Shown: in pieces, positions 16,722-24,610 of the stretch | Layout: each line of letters starts with the position of its first letter | Numbering within the stretch: the stretch's first letter is position 1 | Source: Streptomyces sp. WAC06614 | Lineage (GTDB): Bacteria; Actinomycetota; Actinomycetes; Streptomycetales; Streptomycetaceae | DNA length: 33,712 nt | Reading direction: 5' to 3' | Assembly (NCBI RefSeq): GCF_003949795.1 | Contig: NZ_RPRY01000044.1 | Span: 1 to 33,712, forward strand | Made by a program: the position numbers and the translations under genes | Notes under the pieces: model-generated | Told to the model about the DNA's origin: nothing | The model's database searches: none | What the model saw: only the letters and a program-made list of their open reading frames with translations

Positions 16722-17068
16722 CGCGGGGCCTTCGCCTTCGCCTTGGCCTGGGTGGCGGCCGCCTCGCCGGTCTCGAAGAAGTCGAGGAACCCGGTGGCCG
16801 ACATCACGAACCGCACTTCCTCGCTCACCCCGTAGAGGGTGACCGCCACCTCCGCGTGCTGGGCCTCGCGGTAGACCACGAGCAGGGTACGCAGGCCCGC
16901 GCTGGAGACGTAGGTGACGGAGGTGAGGTCGATGCGCAGCGGCCTGCCCTCACGGACCAGCGGCAGCAGGGCCGCCAGGAGCCGGCCCGACGTCTCGCTG
17001 TTGATCTCGCCGGTGGCGACGAGCACCGTGCCCGCCTTGGTCCGGCGTTCCTTCACGTTCAGAGTCAT
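16718..17068 (-). CDS. STAS-domain protein (STAS-2)
   Basis: A 116-residue STAS domain. The phosphorylation loop is TYVSSAGLRTLL, with Ser56 as the probable phosphoacceptor and Ser55 replacing the common Asp. The C-terminus adds a short Ala/Lys tail (TQAKAKAKAP). GAGGGG precedes the ATG. It begins 39 bp after the AGE epimerase and overlaps glgX by 4 bp. It may be a second substrate of the same kinase and phosphatase. The STAS-1 loop differs, which would allow different affinities. Confidence 0.9.
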   Translation of the reverse strand: MTLNVKERRTKAGTVLVATGEINSETSGRLLAALLPLVREGRPLRIDLTSVTYVSSAGLRTLLVVYREAQHAEVAVTLYGVSEEVRFVMSATGFLDFFETGEAAATQAKAKAKAPR

Positions 17069-17107
17069 GGTTGTCGTTCCCCTCGTTTCGGGGCGCCCCC
17101 GTTGGCG

Positions 17108-18928
17108 CTACTTGGTCACGGGCCGCAGCCGGACCTTGACCTTGACCCGCCCCTGGACGTCCGGGAGGTGGACGGTCAGCTCGTCCGCGTCGAACTCCTC
17201 GTACGGCTTCTCGTCGATCTCCACGGCGGCGATCCGCACCGAGCCCGCGGGCAGCAGGTCGGGTGCGACGCGCAGCACGCGTCCGGGCAGGTCGGTCGGG
17301 GCCGGCTTGAAGTGGAAGTCCATCTCGCGGCCGTTGATGAGCAGGTTGTTGTACACGGCGGCCAGGTAGCACAGCTCCGCCGAGTGGTACATGGACATCG
17401 AGTGGCTTCCCTTGAGCCGCTCGGTGCCGAGCAGGTACGGCGTGCCGCTGGCGAGCACGTTGAAGTAGACGGCTCCCTCGTCGTGGTCGAGGAAGAAGGT
17501 GTTGTAGAAGGCCTCCGCCTGCCGGGCCTCCTGGCGGAAGTCCTCCCCGCCGAGGGTGCCGTGCAGGATGAGGTAGGCGAGGATCGCCTGCTCCTGCTGC
17601 CACCAGGCCTTGCGGTCGTGCCAGGCGAACCGGTAGGTCTCCTGGTCGCCCTCCTTGATCCGCTCCACCACGTCGTACCAGCCGCCGCGCTGGAGGTCGC
17701 TGCCGACCGCCGGCATGATCTCGCCGATCCTGCGCGCGAGCTCCTGGTAGGCCGGCTTGGCCTTCAGGGAGTTCATGCGCATCAGGTTCCAGGCGATCTT
17801 GAGGTTGTGGCCGACGACGGCGCGGTTCTGCTGCCAGCTGTGCGCGGTGTCGTGCGACCAGTCGCGGAAGAACCGTTCCTGGACGAACGGGCTGTGCTCG
17901 TAGTCCGGGAAGCGCTCGGCGATGGTGTCGAAGGTGTACTCCAGGAAGTCGGCGTAGCGCTGGTCGCCCGTCGCCAGGTACAGGTTGATCAGGTACGCGG
18001 GCGCGTGGTCGCCGACGGAGTTCCAGTTCTTGCGCTCGGCGTTCTCGCCGAGCGACTCGTGGTCGGGGCTGAAGAGGATCGGGTCGATGTGCGAGTAGTA
18101 GCCGCCCTGCTCCTCGTCCTTGAAGAACTTGTCGAAGAGCCGGATGGTGGCGTCCGCGTCGTCCTTGATCCGGCTGTCACCGGTGACCCGGTAGGTCTGG
18201 ATCGGGCCGGCCAGCGCGTAGATCTGCTCGTACATCGGGATCGCGTCGTAGTCGTCGGAGAACTCCGAGGTGAACAGCTTGCGCTCGCTGTCCCCGTCGA
18301 CGCTGATGCCGTGGTACCAGAAGGTCACGTCCTCCTCGGAGTCCACCACGCGCATGTGCTTGCGCAGGTACTCGGTGCCGCGCTCGGCGACCTCCAGGTA
18401 CTCGTCCTTGCCGGTCAGCAGGTAGGCGGAGGCCATGCCGTAGACCAGCCGGGAGATGGTGTCGGTCTCCTGGACGTGGCTGGCGGTCTTGTCGCCGCCG
18501 AGCCGGATCTGGGTGCGGTACTCGGCGAAGTCGACCGGGCCGTCACCGAACTGGGCGCGCCGGTAGAAGGAGGCCAGGGACTCGATCTGCTTGACCCACC
18601 AGCCGGCCTCCTCGAACCGGTAGTCCTCGGCGCCGCGGCCGAGGAAGACCAGGCGCTTGGCGTCGAACCGGCCGCCCTGCTCGGGGTAGTGGACGCCGTA
18701 GGTGAAGAGGAACCGGCCCGGCGAGAGCATCTCGTCGATGTGGCCGGAGGCGTCGATGTACGGCTCGTCGAGGTTGCGGACCAGCTCGGCGCTGGGGCCG
18801 GAGGCGAGCGAGACGTCGTACGGACGGCCGTCGGCGGTGCGCACCTTGAGGATCCGGGTCTCCGAGTCGAAGTGCTCGATGTATCCGGCGATGGTGTCGG
18901 AGAAGGTGAAGCTCACGGCCTCTGCCAT
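17108..18928 (-). CDS. N-acylglucosamine 2-epimerase (AGE) family sugar epimerase/isomerase
   Basis: A 606-residue protein, longer than the usual 390-420 residue AGE enzymes. Residues 1 to about 105 form an extra N-terminal beta domain and about 540-606 a C-terminal beta segment. The (alpha/alpha)6 barrel between them shows NSVGDHAPAYLINLYLATGD (around 303-322), VVGHNLKIAWNL with His374, and KAWWQQEQAILAY (440-452), which match the GHxxExAW and WWxQxE signatures of AGE, cellobiose epimerase and YihS-like isomerases. Substrate is not assignable. It follows the VOC gene by 3 bp and precedes the STAS-GlgX module, so a free or oligomeric sugar released from glycogen or trehalose is a reasonable guess. 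Confidence 0.82.
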   Translation of the reverse strand: MAEAVSFTFSDTIAGYIEHFDSETRILKVRTADGRPYDVSLASGPSAELVRNLDEPYIDASGHIDEMLSPGRFLFTYGVHYPEQGGRFDAKRLVFLGRGAEDYRFEEAGWWVKQIESLASFYRRAQFGDGPVDFAEYRTQIRLGGDKTASHVQETDTISRLVYGMASAYLLTGKDEYLEVAERGTEYLRKHMRVVDSEEDVTFWYHGISVDGDSERKLFTSEFSDDYDAIPMYEQIYALAGPIQTYRVTGDSRIKDDADATIRLFDKFFKDEEQGGYYSHIDPILFSPDHESLGENAERKNWNSVGDHAPAYLINLYLATGDQRYADFLEYTFDTIAERFPDYEHSPFVQERFFRDWSHDTAHSWQQNRAVVGHNLKIAWNLMRMNSLKAKPAYQELARRIGEIMPAVGSDLQRGGWYDVVERIKEGDQETYRFAWHDRKAWWQQEQAILAYLILHGTLGGEDFRQEARQAEAFYNTFFLDHDEGAVYFNVLASGTPYLLGTERLKGSHSMSMYHSAELCYLAAVYNNLLINGREMDFHFKPAPTDLPGRVLRVAPDLLPAGSVRIAAVEIDEKPYEEFDADELTVHLPDVQGRVKVKVRLRPVTK

Positions 18929-18931
18929 GGA

Positions 18932-19354
18932 TTACACACCGTCCTTTGTCGTGTCGGCGTCGTCCTGGTAGCCCTGGCTGACCTCGACGACCACTCCGTC
19001 GGGGTCACGCAGCCAGACGGTCCGCCAGCCGCAGATGAAGTCGTCGAAGTCGAGCGGGCCGAGGGTCACGTCGGCCGCCTCCCCGATCTCGGCGAGGAAG
19101 GCGTCGACGCTGTCGGTCTGGAAGGCCAGGTGGCGGATCCGGCCGGGGGCCGGAGGGCCGTCCTTGTCGGCCTGCCGGGCCGGCTCGGCGCCGGCCGGGA
19201 AGAGCTCCAGGTACGCGTCCCCCTTGCGCAGGAAGACGATCTGCGAGTCGCCGAGGTCCACCACCCGGGCCCGGGCGAATCCGAAGTACCGGGTGTAGAA
19301 GTCCTCGGTGGTCTTCTGGTCGGTGCAGTTCAGGCCCACGTGGGACCAGCGCAT
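18932..19354 (-). CDS. VOC-superfamily (glyoxalase/dioxygenase fold) protein
   Basis: A 140-residue two-module VOC protein. Possible metal ligands are His5 (SHVGLN), a Glu in YLELFP near residue 50, a His in IRHLAFQT near 95 and Glu in VVVEVSQGY near the end. This is the 2-His-2-Glu pattern of glyoxalase I rather than extradiol dioxygenases. Start and stop couple it to the DJ-1 gene (TGATG) and, by a 3-bp gap, to the epimerase. A role in handling methylglyoxal-type carbonyls is inferred from family and neighbours only. Confidence 0.83.
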   Translation of the reverse strand: MRWSHVGLNCTDQKTTEDFYTRYFGFARARVVDLGDSQIVFLRKGDAYLELFPAGAEPARQADKDGPPAPGRIRHLAFQTDSVDAFLAEIGEAADVTLGPLDFDDFICGWRTVWLRDPDGVVVEVSQGYQDDADTTKDGV

Positions 19355-19965
19355 CAGCCGGTCCCCCGCCCCCGCCCGGAGGCGATCAGGTCGATGATCC
19401 GGCGGGCGAACAGGTGGTGGTGGGCGCCGGTGCGGCCGGTGACCAGGTCGCCGTCGACCACGACGTCCTCGTCCACGTACTGCGCGCCCATGTTTCGCAC
19501 GTCACCGATGAGGTTGTTGTGGCAGACCACCTTGCGTCCGCGCACCTTGCCGGGGATGGACGACGCCAGCCACATGCCGTGGCAGATGATCCCCTTGAGG
19601 ACCGTCGGCTCCTCGAACGCCCGGCGCAGCAGCTCGGTCGCCGGCGCCAGCACGTCCACGTCCTCGGTGTAGCGCAGCCGGTCCGCGACCATGCCGGAGG
19701 GCACGATCAGGGCGGCGTAGCGGCGCAGCTCCTCGTCGGTGAGCCCCTCCAGGGAGCGGCTGGCGGTGAACGGGGCCCGGTACTCGTGGCCGCTGAAGGT
19801 GATCGCGTCGTTGCCCCACAGCCGGGTCAGGAAGTCGACCTCGGCGCCCTCCTCGGCGAACCGGCGCTGGTAGTAGAAGATCTCCGGCTCGTAGAAGTCG
19901 CTCTCGACCAGGACCGCGATGCGGGTCCCGGTGAGCGGACCCTCGCGCAGGACCACGTCAGACAC
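19354..19965 (-). CDS. DJ-1/PfpI-superfamily protein (second paralogue)
   Basis: A 203-residue protein of the PfpI/YhbO protease-like class. The nucleophile is Cys128 in GIICHGMWLA and the conserved acid is Glu26 in SDFYEPEIFYY. The GTG start at 19965 overlaps the GMC oxidoreductase gene by 8 bp; the stop overlaps the VOC start by one base. It is shorter than, and only distantly similar to, the DJ-1-type proteins at 11004 and 24611, so these are not recent duplicates. Possible activities are deglycase, glyoxalase III or chaperone. Confidence 0.85.
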   Translation of the reverse strand: MSDVVLREGPLTGTRIAVLVESDFYEPEIFYYQRRFAEEGAEVDFLTRLWGNDAITFSGHEYRAPFTASRSLEGLTDEELRRYAALIVPSGMVADRLRYTEDVDVLAPATELLRRAFEEPTVLKGIICHGMWLASSIPGKVRGRKVVCHNNLIGDVRNMGAQYVDEDVVVDGDLVTGRTGAHHHLFARRIIDLIASGRGRGTG

Positions 19966-21571
19966 GGGACACTCCCTTCAGGAAGTCCGCCGCGCGCTCG
20001 GCGATCATCGCGATGGCGGCGTGGCAGTTGCCGGACGGGACCGCGGGCATGACGCTCGCGTCCGCGACGCGCAGGTTGCGCAGCCCGTGCACCCGCAGCT
20101 CGGGGTCGACCACCGACAGGTCGTCGATGCCCATCCGGCAGGAGCCGGACTGGTGGTGGTAGCTCTCCGACTTCTGCTTGACGAAGGTGCGCAGCTCGTC
20201 GTCGGAGGCATGGCCGGGTCCGGGCTGGAGCTCCTGCTTGTACCAGGGCGAGAAGGCCGAGGTCGCGAAGATCTCCCGGGCCAGCTTGACGCCCTGCACC
20301 ATCCGCTCCAGGTCCCAGCGGTCGCCCAGGTAGTTGGGGTGGATCAGCGGCTGCGCCAGCGGGTCGGCGCTCGCGAGCCGGATCCAGCCGCGGGAGACCG
20401 GGCGGACCACGCCGGGCAGGATGCTCACGGTGTTCGGGTGGGACTGTCCGACGATCACGTCGAACGGGACGTGCACGAAGGCGATCTGGAGGTCCGGGGC
20501 GGGCAGGCCCGGCACGGAGGACAGGAACAGCGCGCTCTCGGAGAGGTTCTGCGTCGGCGCCGGCAGTTCCTGGGTGACCTCGGCCATCAGCCCGGTCAGC
20601 ACGTGGTTGTGGAAGTTCTCGCCCACCCCGGGCAGCGCCCGGACCACGTCGATGCCGTGCTCGCGCAGCTGCCCGGGGTCGCCGATGCCGGAGAGCAGCA
20701 GCAGCTTGGGCGACTCGATGGCGCCGGCCGCGACGACGACCTCGCGGCGGGCCCGTACGGTGTGCCGCCCCGGCTCCCCGGCCGTGCCGTGGCGGTCGCG
20801 CACGTCCCGGCCCGGGAAATCGGCGGGCGGGCTGAGCTGGACGTACTCGGCGCCGGTGCAGGTGTCCCCGGCGAACAGCAGCCGCGTGGTCTGCGCCCCG
20901 GTGCGCAGGGTCAGGTTGGGTCGGGTCAGCGCGGGTTCCAGGTAGGCGGCCAGCGCGCCCTGGCGGCGGCCGTCGGCCACGTCGATGTGGTGCCAGCCGG
21001 TGCCGAACAGCCCGCCCCGGGGGCCGTCGGTGTTGAAGTCGGCGATCTCCTGGTGGCCGAGCTCGACGGCGGCGTCGATGAACGCCCGGGAGACCGGGTT
21101 GGGGCGGTGCAGGCCGGCGTTGGTGATCCGCTGCGGCCCCCGGGTGCCGGTGGTGGCCGCGGTGACGTCCTCCTGGGCCTCCAGCAGGGCGAAGTAGGGC
21201 AGCACGTCCTGGTACGACCAGCCCGCCGCGCCCTGGTAGGCCCAGTTGTCGAAGTCCGAGGCGTGGCCCCGGATGTGCATCATGATGTACAGGTTGCTGC
21301 TGCCGCCGGGCGCCTTGCCGCGGGGCTCGTAGGTGGTGCGGCCGTCCAGACCCGGCTGCGGGACGCTGGTGTAGCCCCAGTCCACGGGCCCACCGAGCAG
21401 CTTGTACCAGGAGGACGGGTCGTCCACCTCGGGCGGGATCCGGGATCCGCCGGCCTCCAGGACCAGGACCGAGACGTCCGGGTCCTCGCTGAGCCGGTGG
21501 GCCAGCACGCTGCCCGCGGTGCCGGAGCCGATGACGACGTAGTCGTAGGTCTCTCTCTCGCGCTCGCTCAC
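19958..21571 (-). CDS. GMC-family FAD-dependent alcohol/choline-type oxidoreductase
   Basis: A 537-residue flavoprotein. The Rossmann motif GSGTAGSVLAHRLSED begins at residue 15, followed by VLVLEAGG. The signature PRGKAPGGSSNLY lies in the FAD covering loop. The C-terminal catalytic pair is His473 in HHQSGSCRMG and His517 in SGNCHAAIAMIAERAAD, the positions of His/Asn in choline oxidase and glucose oxidase. It oxidises a primary alcohol or sugar hydroxyl to a carbonyl, using oxygen or another acceptor. The GTG start at 21571 has GAGGGGG upstream. No signal peptide is seen, so it is cytosolic. Substrate is unknown; a role as an aldehyde producer for other operon enzymes is possible. Confidence 0.92.
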   Translation of the reverse strand: MSERERETYDYVVIGSGTAGSVLAHRLSEDPDVSVLVLEAGGSRIPPEVDDPSSWYKLLGGPVDWGYTSVPQPGLDGRTTYEPRGKAPGGSSNLYIMMHIRGHASDFDNWAYQGAAGWSYQDVLPYFALLEAQEDVTAATTGTRGPQRITNAGLHRPNPVSRAFIDAAVELGHQEIADFNTDGPRGGLFGTGWHHIDVADGRRQGALAAYLEPALTRPNLTLRTGAQTTRLLFAGDTCTGAEYVQLSPPADFPGRDVRDRHGTAGEPGRHTVRARREVVVAAGAIESPKLLLLSGIGDPGQLREHGIDVVRALPGVGENFHNHVLTGLMAEVTQELPAPTQNLSESALFLSSVPGLPAPDLQIAFVHVPFDVIVGQSHPNTVSILPGVVRPVSRGWIRLASADPLAQPLIHPNYLGDRWDLERMVQGVKLAREIFATSAFSPWYKQELQPGPGHASDDELRTFVKQKSESYHHQSGSCRMGIDDLSVVDPELRVHGLRNLRVADASVMPAVPSGNCHAAIAMIAERAADFLKGVSRV

Positions 21572-21585
21572 GGGTCGCCGCCCCC

Positions 21586-21969
21586 TCAGTCCTGGCTCAG
21601 GACCTGGAACGGGACGGTGTCGTGGTAGTTCGCCATGTAGGCGATCCTTCCGTCCACGATCCGGAAGAAGTTCATGACCTCGGCCTCGATCGCCTCGCCC
21701 GAGGCGCTGACGGCGCTCAGGTGCGAGACGGCGGCGGCCTTCTCCCCGTCGACGAGGAAGTGCACGGGCTCGTTGCGGAAGACCCGGTACATCGTCCCCA
21801 TGCCCTTCATCATCGAGCGCAGGGTGTCCAGGCCCTCGATGTGTCCGGCGAGCTGTTCGTCCATGACCTGGTCCTCGGCGAACAGGTCGCACCAGCGGTC
21901 CCAGTCCCCGGCGTTGGCGTACTCGTAATACTTTTCGAGTACCTCGATCAGTCCCTGCCGCGCATCCAT
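21586..21969 (-). CDS. NTF2-like protein a (SnoaL family)
   Basis: A 127-residue single NTF2 fold: IEVLEKYYEYANAGDWDRWCDLFAED at the N-terminus is the helix pair and rim, and DGRIAYMANYHDTVPF closes the sheet. GGGGGAGG lies about 8 nt before the ATG. It is 14 bp upstream of the GMC oxidoreductase and downstream of two other NTF2-like genes. Predicted soluble enzyme or binding protein; no catalytic residues assigned. Confidence 0.82.
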   Translation of the reverse strand: MDARQGLIEVLEKYYEYANAGDWDRWCDLFAEDQVMDEQLAGHIEGLDTLRSMMKGMGTMYRVFRNEPVHFLVDGEKAAAVSHLSAVSASGEAIEAEVMNFFRIVDGRIAYMANYHDTVPFQVLSQD

Positions 21970-21985
21970 GTCCGCACCCTCCCCC

Positions 21986-22441
21986 TCATCGGTCCCTGCG
22001 GATTCCGTCCGGGCCGAAGTGCGCCCAGAACTGGCTGAAGGCGGTGGCCGTGTCGCCGAACAGGCCGTCGTGGCCCTCGACGATCCGGCCGTCCTGCCAG
22101 CGCATGAAGTGGAAGACCTGGTAGTCCATCCGCTCGTACGGGGAGCCACTGCCCTCGGGCGCCCCGGCCCGGGTCGCGGTGTTGCGGCACACGTCGGCGG
22201 AGCAGTCCTCCCCGACGAGGACCGCTTCCAGGTCCATCCGGAAGGAGCCCCCGGTGAGCTTGTGGGTCTGCCCCATCAGCTCCAGGAAGGCGTCCAGGCT
22301 CTCGTACCAGCCGGCCAGCGGGTGGTTGCCGGGGACCAGCCAGCGCAGGTCCTCCGCGTAGTACTCCAGGATCCGGGTCCGGTCCCCGGAGCCCAGGGCC
22401 GCGTACGCGGCCCGCACCCGCTCGGGCGTCACCTCGGTCAT
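21986..22441 (-). CDS. NTF2-like protein b (SnoaL family)
   Basis: A 151-residue single NTF2 fold. YYAEDLRWLVPGNHPLAGWYESLDAFLELM is the family core (pocket rim and alpha-3), and QDGRIVEGHDGLFGDT the last strands. Compared with its neighbours it has an insertion around 88-105 containing Cys-rich and Gly/Ser residues. GAGGAG precedes the ATG by 7 nt. It lies between NTF2-like proteins a and c with 16-17 bp gaps. Function is unknown. Confidence 0.82.
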   Translation of the reverse strand: MTEVTPERVRAAYAALGSGDRTRILEYYAEDLRWLVPGNHPLAGWYESLDAFLELMGQTHKLTGGSFRMDLEAVLVGEDCSADVCRNTATRAGAPEGSGSPYERMDYQVFHFMRWQDGRIVEGHDGLFGDTATAFSQFWAHFGPDGIRRDR

Positions 22442-22458
22442 CGTCCGCTCCTCGCCGC

Positions 22459-22890
22459 TCAGAGCGATGCCGAACCCGGCATCGGGGCCAGCTCGTTGAC
22501 CGTGTACCGGCTGATCCGCGGCCCCTGCGGGCCGGGTACGACGACCCAGGTCTGGTCGGCGTCGAAGCCGAGCCAGACGCTGCGGGCGGCCGGCGGGTCC
22601 CAGATCCGGGCCTGCCAGTTGACCAGGACCCGGACCACGGCCTTGTCGCCCTCGATCACCGGCTCCACCTTGGTGACGGTGTGCACCTCGTCGAAGAAGC
22701 GGTGCGTGACGGCCTCGTACCAGCCGCTGAAGCCCTCGTGGCCGAGGAAGGTGTCCTCGGGGACCTTGAACTCCAGGTCCTCGGTGATGAACTCCAGCAC
22801 CTGCGCCAGCTCCACGTGCTGGTCCAGGGCCACGTACCACTTCTCGGCGAAGCCGCGTATCGCGTCCTCGGTGAACCCCTGGGCGGCCAT
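22459..22890 (-). CDS. NTF2-like protein c (SnoaL family)
   Basis: A 143-residue NTF2-fold protein: VLEFITEDLEFKVPEDTFLGHEGFSGWYEAV and the sheet VRVLVNWQARIWDPP. The FLGHEGFSGWYEAV segment resembles PLAGWYESLDAF in protein b, so a and b/c are likely paralogues with early divergence. It sits 28 bp downstream of the ThDP-dependent enzyme. The repeated fold in one operon suggests heteromeric assembly or sequential steps on one ligand. Function is unknown. Confidence 0.82.
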   Translation of the reverse strand: MAAQGFTEDAIRGFAEKWYVALDQHVELAQVLEFITEDLEFKVPEDTFLGHEGFSGWYEAVTHRFFDEVHTVTKVEPVIEGDKAVVRVLVNWQARIWDPPAARSVWLGFDADQTWVVVPGPQGPRISRYTVNELAPMPGSASL

Positions 22891-22918
22891 GCGTCCTCCC
22901 TTGCTCGGTCTTCGGGCT

Positions 22919-24562
22919 TCAGATCTGGATGTCGACGAGGAACGGCCCGGCGTGGGACAGCATCCGGCCGACGGCGGCCACCGCCTCCTCGGGCTTCTCC
23001 ACCCGGGTCCCGGCCGCCCCCAGGGACCGCGCCAGCCCGGCGAAGTCGATCTCGGGGTGGGAGAGGTCGAACGACCCCGGGAAGTCGTGCGCGGGGATGG
23101 AGCGCTCCTGCCAGTAGGCGGCGATGTTGTCGTCCAGCAGCCGGTACTTGCGGTTGTTGCAGACGACGAACTTGGCCTCGATGCCGTGCCGGGCGGCCGT
23201 CCACAGCGCCTGGTAGGTGTACATCGACCCGCCGTCGCCGGAGAACCCGACGACCAGCCGGTCGGGGTGGGCGAGCTTGGCCCCGACCGCGCCGGGGAAG
23301 CCGACGCCGAGCGAGCCGCCCCGGGTGAGGTGGTAGTCGCCGGGCCGCTCGGCCGGCAGGTACCGGGTGACCAGCGGGGAGGTGGTCAGCGCCTCGTCGA
23401 AGACGATCAGGTCGCCCCCGGTCCGTTCGGCCAGGGTGCGCAGGAACACCGCCATCGGCGCGTCCTCGTCGGCCGCGGGCCCCGCCGTGGCCGCCTGGGC
23501 CCGTTCCCGGGTGCGCCGCTCCAGCCGGGCCGCCGCTGCGGCCCGCCGCTGCGGGGTCAGCTCCCGCTCCAGTACGCCGGCCAGCGCGCGCAGGGCCTGC
23601 TTCGGGTCGGCGGCCAGGCCCAGGTCCACCGGGTGGTTCTTGGCGATCTCGTAGGCGTTCAGGTCGATGTGCACGACCTGGGCGTCCGCCCGGAAGGGGC
23701 TGTCGAGCTCCGGGAAGACCTCGGGGAAGACGTAGGTGCCCACGATCAGCACCCCGTCCGCGTCCTGGACCATCTCCTTGCTGTGCGGGCCGAACATGTG
23801 ACCGGTCTGGCCGCGCCGCAGCGGGTGCGACGCGGCGATGTTGACCTCGCTGGAGTCGACCTCGTACACGTCGGCGCCCAGCAGTTCGGCGACCGCGGCC
23901 AGTTCGCGCTGGGCCCCGGCCAGCGCGACCCCGTCGCCGACCAGGAGCACCGGCCGTTCGGCGCCGGCCAGCAGCTGGGCCGCCCGGCCCACCGAGGCCG
24001 GCGAGGGGGCCACGTCGGTCAGCGGGACCGTGGCCGGCCGGACGGGCTCGGAGTTGAGCTCGTCCAGGACGTCCATCGGCAGCGCCACGAACACCGGGCC
24101 GCGCGGCGGGGTCAGCGCGATCTTCACGGCGCGCCGGACCGTGCGCAGCACCGACCGGGGGTCGGTGACCCGGGTGGCGTACTTGGTCACGGGCCGGGCC
24201 ATGGCCACCAGGTCGGCGGCCATCTGCGCGTCCATGGCGTCGTAGCGGACCCCGGCGTCGCCGGCGACCACGACGAGCGGGGTGTGGCCGCGCAGCGACT
24301 GGTAGAGCATGCCGATGCCGTTGCCCAGGCCCACACCGGAGTGCAGCTGGAGCAGGGCGGCACCGCCGGTGGCCCGGGCGTAGCCGTCGGCGATACCGGC
24401 GGCCACGGTCTCCTGGAGGGCGAGGACATAGGTGAAGTCCTCCGCCGCGTCGACGGCGTCGAGAAATCCCTGCTCCACCGTCCCCGGATTTCCGAACATC
24501 ACCGTCAGGCCGTCGGCCTTGAACTGCTCGATCAGCCTTTCCCGGCCGGGAGTGGCTTTCAT
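22919..24562 (-). CDS. ThDP-dependent 2-oxoacid decarboxylase/carboligase (benzoylformate decarboxylase-like)
   Basis: A 547-residue three-domain enzyme of the acetolactate synthase/BFD superfamily. The PYR domain has the activating Glu51 in LQETVAAGIADGYAR and His74 in LHSGVGLGNG, matching His70 of benzoylformate decarboxylase; Thr28 replaces the Ser26 of that enzyme. The PP domain has the GDGGSMYTYQALWTAARHG motif ending at NN. The second BFD catalytic histidine (His281) has no counterpart in the segment VGTYVFPEVFPELD, so simple decarboxylation chemistry is uncertain and aldehyde carboligation or another 2-oxoacid is possible. ATG at 24562 is preferred over TTG at 24565; GAGGGGG is 5 nt upstream. 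Confidence 0.9.
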   Translation of the reverse strand: MKATPGRERLIEQFKADGLTVMFGNPGTVEQGFLDAVDAAEDFTYVLALQETVAAGIADGYARATGGAALLQLHSGVGLGNGIGMLYQSLRGHTPLVVVAGDAGVRYDAMDAQMAADLVAMARPVTKYATRVTDPRSVLRTVRRAVKIALTPPRGPVFVALPMDVLDELNSEPVRPATVPLTDVAPSPASVGRAAQLLAGAERPVLLVGDGVALAGAQRELAAVAELLGADVYEVDSSEVNIAASHPLRRGQTGHMFGPHSKEMVQDADGVLIVGTYVFPEVFPELDSPFRADAQVVHIDLNAYEIAKNHPVDLGLAADPKQALRALAGVLERELTPQRRAAAAARLERRTRERAQAATAGPAADEDAPMAVFLRTLAERTGGDLIVFDEALTTSPLVTRYLPAERPGDYHLTRGGSLGVGFPGAVGAKLAHPDRLVVGFSGDGGSMYTYQALWTAARHGIEAKFVVCNNRKYRLLDDNIAAYWQERSIPAHDFPGSFDLSHPEIDFAGLARSLGAAGTRVEKPEEAVAAVGRMLSHAGPFLVDIQI

Positions 24563-24610
24563 CAATTCCCCCTCGAATCCGCCCTCGTCATTCCTGGCGA
24601 TTCCCGCGAC

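Noticed and set aside
17073..17092. Short hairpin of CCCC/GGGG around the STAS-2 ribosome site
   Set aside because: Stem is only four pairs; expected by chance at this base composition.
24563..24565. TTG at 24565 as start of the ThDP enzyme
   Set aside because: The ATG immediately following (24562) has GAGGGGG at 5 nt and gives the family start; TTG adds one residue only.
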